Assembly: GCA_945906815.1 (NCBI GenBank) | Contig: CAMDRT010000013.1 | Span: forward strand, 1 to 64,000 | Reading direction: 5' to 3' | Source of the DNA: Bordetella parapertussis | GTDB taxonomy: Bacteria; Pseudomonadota; Gammaproteobacteria; Burkholderiales; SG8-41 | Length of the DNA: 64,000 nucleotides | In this document: one piece after another, positions 26,507-34,263 of the stretch | Layout of the letters: each line of letters opens with the position of its first letter | Numbering within the stretch: the stretch's first letter is position 1 | Notes under the pieces: generated by a model | Seen by the model: the letters and a program-made list of their open reading frames with translations, nothing else | What the model was told of the DNA's origin: nothing | Databases searched by the model: none | Translations under genes and position numbers: made by a program

Positions 26507-26938
26507 CTACGCCAGCACTTGCGACATCTGCTCCTGACGCAGGATTTCGAAGACGAACGATTCCAGCTCGGGCCCCATCGCATCGCGCACGGAAATCATG
26601 CCGATGGGGCGGCCGTCTTCCACCACCGGCACGTGGCGAAAGCGTCCCTGGTGCATCATCTCCAGGGCCGCGTTGAACGAAGCATTGGGACCGACAGTGC
26701 GCGGATTGCTGGTCATCACTTCTGCCAGCGTGGTGATGCTCGCATCGTGGCCCTCGGCCACCACGCGATTCAACGCATCGCGTTCGGTGAAGATGCCAAC
26801 GAGCGCGTCATCCTCGACCACCATAATCGCACCGATGCGCCGCGCCTTCATCACCTGCGCGGCTTGCTGCACAAACATGCCTGCTGGCGCTGTGACCGGC
26901 TGCTGATTTTTTATGACATCGCGTAGCGTGCGTTCCAT
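26507..26938 (-). CDS. CBS-domain pair protein
   Basis: The start is the ATG at 26938 because a strong GGAGGTG site precedes it; the open frame runs on to 26974 without support. The 143-residue product is two CBS motifs in tandem: about 5-65 (VTAPAGMFVQQAAQVMKARRIGAIMVV, GIFTERDALNRVV) and about 75-130 (SNPRTVGPNASFNAALEMM, GMISVRDAM). CBS pairs bind adenine nucleotides and report energy or redox state. With no attached enzyme domain, it must act on a partner. Nothing next to it identifies that partner. Confidence 0.9.
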   Translation of the reverse strand: MERTLRDVIKNQQPVTAPAGMFVQQAAQVMKARRIGAIMVVEDDALVGIFTERDALNRVVAEGHDASITTLAEVMTSNPRTVGPNASFNAALEMMHQGRFRHVPVVEDGRPIGMISVRDAMGPELESFVFEILRQEQMSQVLA

Positions 26939-26946
26939 GGTGATGC

Positions 26947-26953
26947 ACCTCCG
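26947..26953 (-). promoter_or_regulatory. strong ribosome-binding site that fixes the CBS gene start
   Basis: Read on the minus strand this is GGAGGTG, eight bases before the ATG at 26938. No comparable site precedes the longer alternative start at 26974. Confidence 0.75.
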
Positions 26954-27258
26954 TTTTAAATAATGATTTTGCACTACGACTTCATGCTACGCCCGCACCC
27001 CATGCGGGTCAAACAAAAGGTTTTATCCTAAACCCGGCTGCTCAGCCACAGAGGGCACCGAGGAACACAGCGCAAACCAGTGCTTGCAATCGCTCGTCAC
27101 ACGCACCTGTTTGGTGACAGGACCTATCGCTCCAACTGGTTGATTTACCTCTGTAAACTCTGTGTCTGTGGCCAAACCAGGCGCCGCACAGGTCACGCAC
27201 CAGAAGCAGACGTTCGTAGCGCCATATAGAAGACACCGCAATGTTGCGCATATTTTTG
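26954..27258. other. intergenic stretch with degenerate CTCTGTG-type repeats
   Basis: There is no gene here. On the minus strand 27030-27075 reads like the element at 52284-52320 (GCGCTGTGT...CCTCTGTGGC), and 27143-27175 carries a plus-strand version (CTCTGTGTCTGTGGCC). The remainder shows nothing I can name apart from the likely upstream region of the CBS gene. Confidence 0.45.
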
Positions 27259-28617
27259 TCACCCAGTCGGTGCTGGCGGCAGGCGCACCAGCGCGTCCAG
27301 CCCACCACGGTGATTCAGCGCCAGCGTCAGCGTACCGCCTTCGGCCTGCAGCAAGCGCTGCACGATGGCCAGTCCCAAACCGCTGCCTGGGCCTTTGGCG
27401 CGCCCGGCGTCAGTGCGCACGAAGGGCTGACCCAGGCGCTGCAACTCGTCGGCTGATACACCGGGTCCGGCGTCGCTCACGCGCAGGCAGACGAGGCCGC
27501 CTGCTAAGCGTGTGCTGACCGCCAGTCCCACGCCAGCGTAGCGCACGGCATTGCCCATCAGATTAGCCAGCACGCGTTGTATCGAGACCGGCCGCACGCA
27601 CACCGGCGGCAGCGCCTGCAAGTCGAGCTCGAACGGATGGGCGTCGAGTTCCAGCGTAGCTGCGCTTTCGCGGACGATGTCGTTCAGGTCGAGCCGCACC
27701 ACCGCGTCGGTGTTGTCAGTGTTACTACCGGCGCGCGCGAATTCGACAAACTGGTCAATGATCGCGTCGATCTCGTTGATCGCGCGCACCAGATGCTCGT
27801 CCCCGGGCACGTTGTCGCGCAGCGCCAGCCCGATCCGCAGCTTGGTCAGCGGCGTGCGCAGGTCGTGCGAGATGCCAGCCAGCAGCAGCGCACGCTCGTG
27901 GTGTGCCTCGTCCAAGCTCTGGGCCATGCGGTTGAAACGGCCAGACAGCACGGCCAGCTCGGTCGTCCCCGCGGGCCTCAGTTCGACCCGGCGCTCGCCA
28001 CGGGCCAAGCGCCCAACGGCTTCGCCCAAGGCTTGTATCGGTGGCTGCAGGCGCGCCTGCAGCAAGGCTGCGGCGCCGATGGCCAGCACGAACAACGCGC
28101 CGAAGATAGCGGCCACCGCGTACGGCGAGATCGGGCTCGCCTGCGCCGGGTAGCTTAGCCACAGCGGCGCGGCGTCGGGCAGAGGCACCTCGAACCAGAG
28201 CGTCTGGTCCTGGTCGCCGCCATCGTGCCAGGCCACTTGTCCGCCCGGTGTCGCGGCCTGCACCCTGGCCAGGAATTCGGGCAACAGCGGGCCGCGCGGC
28301 GACTGGAATTTGGCCGCGGCACGATCGACCACGCGCACGCCCGAACTGTCCCAAGAGACCAAGGTCCCGAGGAAAGCCGCACGCTGCTCCGGGGTGGCGC
28401 TGTGGGCGAACTGCCGCACAGCCTGGATGTAGGCAGCGATGCTAGTCGCCACGCGTTCGATGCGGGGCCGCTGCACCTGATTCAGGAAGATATGGTAGGT
28501 CAATGCCATACCGGCGTAGATCGTCACGGTGAAGACCAGCGCGCTGGTGACGATGATGGAGCGTGGCGTGTGCAGCCAGCGTTGCAGGCGCTCGCGCAGG
28601 GGTAGCGCGTGGCTCAC
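27259..28617 (-). CDS. EnvZ-like sensor histidine kinase
   Basis: The GTG at 28617 overlaps the stop of the response regulator by 4 nt (GTGA), and this 452-residue form is preferred over an upstream ATG at 28656. Membrane helices at about 20-44 and 165-187 bracket a periplasmic sensor. A HAMP domain follows, then the dimerisation box AGISHDLRTPLTKLR with phosphoacceptor His251, the N box NLMGNAVRYA (Asn356), and the glycine boxes DAGPGV and GPGSGLGLAI. The SHDLRTPLTKLR form is that of the EnvZ/RstB group. The signal is unknown. The partner is the adjacent OmpR-like regulator. Confidence 0.92.
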   Translation of the reverse strand: MSHALPLRERLQRWLHTPRSIIVTSALVFTVTIYAGMALTYHIFLNQVQRPRIERVATSIAAYIQAVRQFAHSATPEQRAAFLGTLVSWDSSGVRVVDRAAAKFQSPRGPLLPEFLARVQAATPGGQVAWHDGGDQDQTLWFEVPLPDAAPLWLSYPAQASPISPYAVAAIFGALFVLAIGAAALLQARLQPPIQALGEAVGRLARGERRVELRPAGTTELAVLSGRFNRMAQSLDEAHHERALLLAGISHDLRTPLTKLRIGLALRDNVPGDEHLVRAINEIDAIIDQFVEFARAGSNTDNTDAVVRLDLNDIVRESAATLELDAHPFELDLQALPPVCVRPVSIQRVLANLMGNAVRYAGVGLAVSTRLAGGLVCLRVSDAGPGVSADELQRLGQPFVRTDAGRAKGPGSGLGLAIVQRLLQAEGGTLTLALNHRGGLDALVRLPPAPTG

Positions 28618-29345
28618 CGCTGCGGCGCAGGGACGAACATGTAGCCCACGCCCCACACCGTCTGGATCAATCGCGGACGGGTGGGGTCAAGTTCGATCAT
28701 ACGGCGCAGCCGCAGGATCTGGACATCGATGGTGCGTTCGCTGAGTTCGACGTTGCGCCCGCGAGCGATCTCGATCAGGCGCTCGCGGCTCAGCGGGCAG
28801 TGTGGCTGAGACAGCAGCGCGCGCAGCAGCGCTGCCTCCGAGGGCTTGAGCTCCAACGTCTCCTCGCCGCGCGTGAGCTGGCCGTTGGCGGTATCGAACA
28901 CCCAGGTGCCTACCGCTTGCTGCTGCTCGGCAGACTCGCGCTGTCCCTCGACGCGGCGCCGGCGCAGTTGCGCATTAAGCCGCGCCAGCAGCTCGCGCGG
29001 CTCAAAGGGCTTGGCCATGTAGTCATCCGCACCGATCTCGAGCCCGACCACGCGGTTCACCAAATCAGCACGTGCCGTCAGCATCACGATCGGCAACCAC
29101 TCGCCCTGCGCGCGCAGGCGCGCGCACACGGCCAGACCGTCCTCGCCAGGCATCGATACGTCAAGCACCAGCGCGTCGTAGCGCTCGCGGCCGAGTAGCC
29201 GGTAGAGCTGCTCGGCATCGGGCAGCACGCGCACCCTGAAGCCTTGCGCGCTCAGGTAGCGCTCGAGCAATCCCCGCAACTCGGGGTCGTCGTCCAGGAC
29301 AAGAATGCGTTCCCGCGGCGCGGGGCTTTGGGGACTTTCCACCAT
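28614..29345 (-). CDS. ompR: OmpR-family response regulator
   Basis: The product has 243 residues. The receiver has the acidic pocket DDD (18-20), phosphorylated Asp62, Thr90 and Lys112. The winged-helix output domain follows, with SRERLIEIARGRNVELSERT and QTVWGVGYMFVP, the latter almost the same as the end of E. coli OmpR. It should bind DNA as a dimer and control envelope genes; the target set is unknown. The kinase gene overlaps its 3' end by 4 nt. A lipoprotein hydrolase gene lies 27 nt upstream on the same strand, so all three may share a transcript. The symbol is by resemblance only. Confidence 0.9.
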   Translation of the reverse strand: MVESPQSPAPRERILVLDDDPELRGLLERYLSAQGFRVRVLPDAEQLYRLLGRERYDALVLDVSMPGEDGLAVCARLRAQGEWLPIVMLTARADLVNRVVGLEIGADDYMAKPFEPRELLARLNAQLRRRRVEGQRESAEQQQAVGTWVFDTANGQLTRGEETLELKPSEAALLRALLSQPHCPLSRERLIEIARGRNVELSERTIDVQILRLRRMIELDPTRPRLIQTVWGVGYMFVPAPQR

Positions 29346-29372
29346 GGCATTATCCTAGCAACGGCAGGCAAG

Positions 29373-30410
29373 CTACTGGTTGCGCGCAATCCAGCCCAGC
29401 AGCCAATCCGCAATCTGGTGGCTGTGCAAATCCTGCATCAGCATATGCGATGCGCCAGGCATGCCCACGTCGTTGAGGACCACGTTCTGCACTTTGCCGC
29501 CGGCCTTTTTGAGCGCCACTTCAAAAGCGCGGCAGCTTTTCAGACGGGGTGCCCAGCGTGGCGATTGATCCACATAATCGCCCCACAGCACGAGAATCGG
29601 CATGTTCAGGTACGGCTTCAAATCCGCGGTAGGTGACGGACACGTCCCCGGCTCTATCGACACAATCGCCGCAATGCCCTGCGTATTCAACGCTGCTACC
29701 TGAAACGGATATATGCCCGATTGCGAATGGCTCATCAGCACCGTACCCTTGAGCCTGATTGCCAGCTCGCTCAGCGCGGGCACAGAAGGATTGATGGCGG
29801 GCGGAAACGTCTGCGCCCAATCAGGCACCATCTGTTTCCAGAATTCCGGCAGCGCATCCAGCGGGAAACGCATGCCGGGAAACAACTGCGGATACGCGGG
29901 GCCAAAACGGAAAATGGCCCATGCGGATTCCTGGCTCGCTGAGAACACCGGCGGCAATTGTGCCGCAGGCGCCGTGCCCAGGCGCGTGCTGTTGATCACC
30001 GACACGTTGCCGGCTGAACGCCCGCGCCACGCCTGATCAACCACATACACCGGGTGTCCCGCGCGCAAAAAATATTCGTCCCAACCGATGCGCCCATCGG
30101 GCGTGGTCTCCCAGGTCTTGCCGGTAAGGCAACAGCCGTGGATCAACGTGATCGGCAGCTTGGCTGGATTCAGCGGAATCTGGAAACGCACATACATTTG
30201 ATCCACGGCTATGGTTCCTGACTGCGCATACTGCGGCAACACCGATAGCGAGTCCGACTGCACGTTGCGTCCGCCGACAAAAAAGCTGCCTTGCCTCTCA
30301 AGGCTCAGCGGACCGCTGATGGATACGGATTGCGCCTGATGCGCGCAGCCTTGCGCGCCGAGCAGTAAAACCACACTGGCGAGCGCCGAAATAAAACGCA
30401 AATAAAACAT
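29373..30410 (-). CDS. alpha/beta-hydrolase lipoprotein, esterase-like
   Basis: The 345-residue product has a lipoprotein signal with lipobox GAQGC (Cys22), so it is tethered to the envelope. The hydrolase core is recognisable: PITLIHGCCLTGKTW forms the oxyanion region, VYVVDQAWRGRSAG is the strand and turn after it, and MSHSQSG carries Ser229 as the probable nucleophile in a GxSxG-like elbow with Ser in place of the first Gly. A late GASHMLMQDLHSHQIADWL gives the likely catalytic His (about 325). It resembles fungal and bacterial secreted esterases of broad specificity. The substrate is unknown. It sits between a TauD-like gene and the OmpR-like gene. Confidence 0.8.
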   Translation of the reverse strand: MFYLRFISALASVVLLLGAQGCAHQAQSVSISGPLSLERQGSFFVGGRNVQSDSLSVLPQYAQSGTIAVDQMYVRFQIPLNPAKLPITLIHGCCLTGKTWETTPDGRIGWDEYFLRAGHPVYVVDQAWRGRSAGNVSVINSTRLGTAPAAQLPPVFSASQESAWAIFRFGPAYPQLFPGMRFPLDALPEFWKQMVPDWAQTFPPAINPSVPALSELAIRLKGTVLMSHSQSGIYPFQVAALNTQGIAAIVSIEPGTCPSPTADLKPYLNMPILVLWGDYVDQSPRWAPRLKSCRAFEVALKKAGGKVQNVVLNDVGMPGASHMLMQDLHSHQIADWLLGWIARNQ

Positions 30411-30442
30411 CGTGTTGCCCCTTGGTTATCCCTAACAATGGA

Positions 30443-31522
30443 TCACGCTTTTGCAGCATGGATCCCGCTTCTGTTCTGGCGAAACTGCGTCACATCGCGC
30501 CACCAGCCTTCGCGGCACAGCACGCCACCGCGCACCAGACCGCGCTCAATATTGCCAAACACTACTTCATAGCCGTGCGGCAGCGGGCGCGCGCCGGGCA
30601 CCGACAGCCACAGCCGCAGCAGCAAACGCTTTCTGTCTGCTTCGGGATAATCGATGAAGCTGGTGCGGCCGTGATAGATCACGTGGTTGTTGAGTAGCTG
30701 TATGTCGCCGGGCTCGAAGTGCATGTCCAGCGCGAGTTCGTCCGCCAGTTGGCTGTAGAGTTCCAGCGCTTCCAGTTGCTGTGGCGTATGGCGAGGCACT
30801 TCGGGGAAATCCTGCGCAAACTGGGTATAGGCCGGCGAAAACATGCCGGTGAAATACCCGTCGCGAAAGCCAAATACCGGCCGCAGATACGTGCGCCCGC
30901 TGCCCGGGGGCTCCTCACCCTGCCAGCTATGCACCCAGTTCTCGTAATAGGTCTCCATCAGGCCGGGACGGCGACGCAGAATTTCGTTGTGGATGGCGAC
31001 AGCACTCACGATACGGCTGGCGCCGCCTGCCTTGGCCTTGCGCACGCATAGCAGTCCCACCACGTCGCAACGGTCGCTGTGAAATTGCAGCCCCGCCGCA
31101 GTCTTCGAACCGCGGCGCGTGGTGTTGACGTAGCTCTCCTGGAAATCTTTCACAATGCCAAACAACTCACCGCTTTTGTTTTGCGACACCGCCGTGCCCA
31201 GGTGCGTGCCGATGCCCCAATAGACGATTTGCAAATCGTCTGGTGTATACGTCAGCGGCAAGCCGCGCAACAGGATCATGCCGCTGCCGCTTTCGAGCTG
31301 CTGCGAGATTTGCGCCAGACCCTGCGCGAAGCCGGGCAGCGGGAAATCTGCTTTTTCAATGTCAAAGAGATCCATCCGTCGCTGCTTCACTGCCTGTAAA
31401 GCCGCGTCGATCTCCCTCAGTTCAGTGGCGCTAAATGGCCGCAACCAATGCCGGTTGTTTTGCATATCCGCGCCCTGCCAGGCGCACGGCGCGTCGATCA
31501 ACGTATGTTTTTGTGCTTGCAT
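30443..31522 (-). CDS. TauD/TfdA-family Fe(II)/2-oxoglutarate dioxygenase
   Basis: Starting at the ATG at 31522 (another is at 31534) the product has 359 residues. The iron facial triad is visible as FHSDRCD (His148, Asp150) and NNHVIYHGR (His284). RKRLLLRLWLS carries the Arg that binds 2-oxoglutarate. The enzyme should oxidise a small organic substrate with O2 and 2-oxoglutarate, releasing succinate and CO2. The group with this N-terminal arrangement also resembles clavaminate-synthase-like proteins. The substrate is unknown. No sulfonate or phenoxyacetate genes lie next to it, so taurine use is not implied. Confidence 0.87.
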   Translation of the reverse strand: MQAQKHTLIDAPCAWQGADMQNNRHWLRPFSATELREIDAALQAVKQRRMDLFDIEKADFPLPGFAQGLAQISQQLESGSGMILLRGLPLTYTPDDLQIVYWGIGTHLGTAVSQNKSGELFGIVKDFQESYVNTTRRGSKTAAGLQFHSDRCDVVGLLCVRKAKAGGASRIVSAVAIHNEILRRRPGLMETYYENWVHSWQGEEPPGSGRTYLRPVFGFRDGYFTGMFSPAYTQFAQDFPEVPRHTPQQLEALELYSQLADELALDMHFEPGDIQLLNNHVIYHGRTSFIDYPEADRKRLLLRLWLSVPGARPLPHGYEVVFGNIERGLVRGGVLCREGWWRDVTQFRQNRSGIHAAKA

Positions 31523-31694
31523 GGTGTGCCCCACTCAAGAATGTCTGCACTGTTGCGGCGCGTATGCACCACGGCGCTGCAGACGGTTTGCTTATCATAT
31601 AAGCGCTCATGCACACCGTCTACCAAACGTCACAGCATGTGGAAACTTGCAATCCGCTTGACACGGTTAACGCAGCGGGAGAAGGTGTGCGCCA

Positions 31695-31728
31695 CCCTGT
31701 GTGCCCTGTGTGCCCTGTGTGCCCTGTG
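31695..31728 (+). repeat. tandem repeat of 9-bp unit ccctgtgtg, 3.8 copies
   Basis: The unit repeats at 31695, 31704, 31713 and 31722, the last one partial, just upstream of the CMD-family gene at 31778. The word CTGTGTG is related to the dispersed CTCTGTG elements elsewhere in the window. Nearby is a second simple stretch with repeated attaccccc. Confidence 0.8.
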
Positions 31729-31777
31729 CCGCGTTTTCCCCCAAACCGCCATTACCCCCATTACCCCCGGAGACTCT

Positions 31778-32335
31778 ATGGCTCGCATCCCGTTTGTCAC
31801 CCCGCATGCTGTTCCCGCCAACGAACGGCCGGCCTTCGAGCGCTTCGTGCAGAGCCGGGCGGGTGTTCCCGTCGCCGGCCCTTATGCACTGCTGCTGCAC
31901 CTGCCCGAAGTGGCGCAACGGGTGGAAGCGCTGCGCCTGTGCCTGCGCGATGAGGCAACGCTGCCGCAAAAGCTGCAGGAACTGATCATGATCACGGTGG
32001 CGCGCGAGATGGACTGCGCCTTCATCTGGCACGCCCATGCCGCGGCTGCGCGCGCCATCGGCGTGCGTGGTGAGGTTATCGACAACCTGCGCGAGCGCCG
32101 CGCGCTCACCGACCTTGAGCCCGATCAACAAGCGGCAGTGGATTACACCTGCGAATTGCTGCGCCAGCGCAAGGTCAGCAAACCCACCTTCGATCGCGCC
32201 AGCGCGGCATTCGGCCAGCGCGGAACTCTGGCGTTAACCAATCTGATCGCCTGCTACGCGCTGCTCGCCTACAACATGAACGCCTACGAACTGGCGGCGC
32301 CGGCACATGCCAGTGAGCCTGCGCTGCCGGTGTAA
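31778..32335 (+). CDS. carboxymuconolactone decarboxylase-family protein
   Basis: The start is the ATG at 31778 because CCGGAG lies just before it; the frame is open back to 31448 without support. The 185-residue product is a single helical CMD domain: KLQELIMITVAREMDCAFIWHAHAAAARAIG, with Glu, Cys and two His residues around the usual active-site helix but no CxxC pair. FGQRGTLALTNLIACYALLAYNMNAY closes the domain. It resembles the stand-alone 4-carboxymuconolactone decarboxylase-like enzymes often found beside Bug genes. Its reaction is unknown. Confidence 0.8.
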   Translation: MARIPFVTPHAVPANERPAFERFVQSRAGVPVAGPYALLLHLPEVAQRVEALRLCLRDEATLPQKLQELIMITVAREMDCAFIWHAHAAAARAIGVRGEVIDNLRERRALTDLEPDQQAAVDYTCELLRQRKVSKPTFDRASAAFGQRGTLALTNLIACYALLAYNMNAYELAAPAHASEPALPV

Positions 32336-32337
32336 TC

Positions 32338-32422
32338 CTAGCCTCGACGTTGATATCGACGATGGCGACCCTGGCACCTTTTTTCACAAATTGAAGGGCA
32401 CTTTTCCCTTGAGTCGAGGCAT
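32338..32422 (-). pseudogene. relic of a short-chain dehydrogenase/reductase gene
   Basis: On the minus strand an ATG at 32422 begins MPRLKGKVP, the usual opening of SDR proteins, then stops. In the adjacent frame the sequence continues as ALQFVKKGARVAIVDINVEA, the second beta-strand and NAD-specifying Asp of the same fold. The TGxxxGIG cofactor loop between the two is missing and everything downstream is gone. It is best read as a frameshifted, internally deleted remnant of fewer than 90 bases between the CMD gene and a Bug gene. Confidence 0.6.
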
Positions 32423-32427
32423 GCGGG

Positions 32428-33414
32428 TCACTTGATTTTGATCCCGGCAACCGCCACCACCTTCGCCCATTTTTGCAAGTCATTGGCCATCGCCGCAGCG
32501 AATTCCTCCGGCGTTCCCGTGCGCGGATCAGCACCTTCCTGGGAAAGCTGTTTGCGTGTGGCGGGCGCCTGCAGGATGGCGTTGATCTCCTGGTTGAGTC
32601 GTGCCACCACCGTTTGCGGCAACCCAGCGGGACCGATAACGCCATACCAGCCGCTCACCTCATATCCGGCCACGCCGGCTTCGTTGATCGTCGGTACATC
32701 CGGCAACGCAGCCGCGCGCTGCAAGGTGGTAACGCCCAGTGCGGCCAGTTTGCCTGAGCGTATATGCGCGACCGCTGACGGTATCGAAGGAAACAAAAAC
32801 TGGATGTGGCCGCCCATCAGATCCACCAGCGCCAGCGACTGGCCTTTGTACGGCACATGCACGTAATCCACTTTGGCCAGCACTTTAAAAAGCTCGCCCG
32901 ACATGTGACTGGGCGAGCCCACGCTGGACGAGCCGTAACTCAGTTGCCCCGGCCGCGCGCGGGCGAACGCCGCAAACTGCTGGACCGTGCGCGCCGGCAG
33001 AGACGGGTGCACCACCAGCACATTCGGCACCAGCGCGACCAGTGCAATGGGCGAAAAATCACGCAGCGGATCGAACGGCAGTTTGGCGTACACCGAGGCA
33101 TTGATGACAAAGCCTTCGGGAATCATCTGCAGGGTGTAGCCGTCGCGCGGCGCCTTCGCCGTCAGCTCACCGCCGATGATGTGGTTGGCGCCGGGCCGGT
33201 TTTCGACGATTACTTGCTGCCGAAAAGTCTCGGCCAGCCGCGTACCGATGGCACGAGCGAGTATGTCCGTGGCACCGCCAGGGGCCACGCCGACGATCAT
33301 GCGTATGGGTTTGGACGGATAGTCCTGCTGCGCTAACGCTGGGCTTACAGTGACGGCCAGACAAAATGTTGCGATCACCAACGGCGGCAGCCGATACGCG
33401 ATTTTTATGGCCAT
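32428..33414 (-). CDS. Bug/TctC-family periplasmic solute-binding protein
   Basis: The start is the ATG at 33414 (328 residues); the open frame continues to 33693, overlapping the upstream CMD gene without meaning. The signal peptide runs to SPALAQ, followed by QDYPSKPIRMIVGVAPGGAT, DILARAIGTRLAETFRQ and VIVENRPGANHIIGGE, and later GVAGYEVSGWYGV. All are standard Bug blocks. It lies 29 nt after the double-domain CMD gene on the same strand, so the pair is probably co-expressed. The ligand is unknown. Confidence 0.9.
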   Translation of the reverse strand: MAIKIAYRLPPLVIATFCLAVTVSPALAQQDYPSKPIRMIVGVAPGGATDILARAIGTRLAETFRQQVIVENRPGANHIIGGELTAKAPRDGYTLQMIPEGFVINASVYAKLPFDPLRDFSPIALVALVPNVLVVHPSLPARTVQQFAAFARARPGQLSYGSSSVGSPSHMSGELFKVLAKVDYVHVPYKGQSLALVDLMGGHIQFLFPSIPSAVAHIRSGKLAALGVTTLQRAAALPDVPTINEAGVAGYEVSGWYGVIGPAGLPQTVVARLNQEINAILQAPATRKQLSQEGADPRTGTPEEFAAAMANDLQKWAKVVAVAGIKIK

Positions 33415-33443
33415 GCATGCTCCTGATCCGCGCACAACAGGCA

Positions 33444-34223
33444 TCAGACGAACGTGCCCGCCTCGACCTCTTCGTGGATTGCGCCGAGAAAAGGCAGCGC
33501 GTAGTGAAGCACCGGAAATCCGCCCGGTAACGCCGCCGTTTCCATCGCCTCGACGGCCTCGCGCACACTCGCCCCTACACGCACCGCGCGGCGCAAATGC
33601 CCATCCAGGGTGGGGAAGGCGCGATAGGCCAGCACCGCGCAAGCCACCAGTTCGCGTATCTTCAGCGGCAACGCCGGTGCGGCCGGCGTCCACACCAGGG
33701 CCGTGAGCTCCTGATGCGCGCGCTCATAGGCAGGGTCTACCGCATCCAGCCAAGCCCATTCGCGCATACCACGCGACACCGCGCCGGTGGCCGGACCACG
33801 TACGGCATTCGCGGATTGCTGGGTGGCGGCAATCGGCGCAGCTGCCACAGCGCCCAGAATTTTATCGCCCATCTCTTCATGCAACGCCATCATGAACGGC
33901 AACGCGTAATGCAGGGCCGGGAATCCACCGAGTATCGCTGCGGTCTGAAAACCCTCCACCACTTCGCGCAAAGTCGCACCTTCCGCCACTGCCCGGCGTA
34001 GATGCACATCGATGCTGGGATACGCACGGCAACCGAGAATAACCGCTGCAATAATTTCGCGGTACTTCACGGCCAGCGCCGGCGCCGCGGGTGCCCACAC
34101 CAGCCGCGCCAGATGGCGGCGCGCGTCCTCGTATGCGGGGTCTATACGCGCCAGCCACTCGAATTGCTGGAACGCGTGTGCTGCTGGCTGAGCGGCCGTC
34201 GGCTGCGCAGGCGCATCCGTCAC
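33444..34223 (-). CDS. tandem-duplicated CMD-like protein
   Basis: The 259-residue product consists of two near-repeats of about 110 residues. In the first, FEWLARIDPAYEDARRHLARLVW leads to KYREIIAAVILGCRAYPSID and GGFPALHYALPFMMALHEE. In the second, WAWLDAVDPAYERAHQELTALVW leads to KIRELVACAVLAYRAFPTLD and GGFPVLHYALPFLGAIHEE. The helical pattern and the RELV/HLRRAVxxGAxxREVVE blocks are those of the carboxymuconolactone decarboxylase fold. The repeat is recent enough to align by eye, which points to intragenic duplication. Function is unknown. A Bug gene follows by 29 nt. Confidence 0.78.
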   Translation of the reverse strand: MTDAPAQPTAAQPAAHAFQQFEWLARIDPAYEDARRHLARLVWAPAAPALAVKYREIIAAVILGCRAYPSIDVHLRRAVAEGATLREVVEGFQTAAILGGFPALHYALPFMMALHEEMGDKILGAVAAAPIAATQQSANAVRGPATGAVSRGMREWAWLDAVDPAYERAHQELTALVWTPAAPALPLKIRELVACAVLAYRAFPTLDGHLRRAVRVGASVREAVEAMETAALPGGFPVLHYALPFLGAIHEEVEAGTFV

Positions 34224-34263
34224 CGTGCCTCTCCTGGTTCACAGGGCAGGCGTGCGGCGGCCC

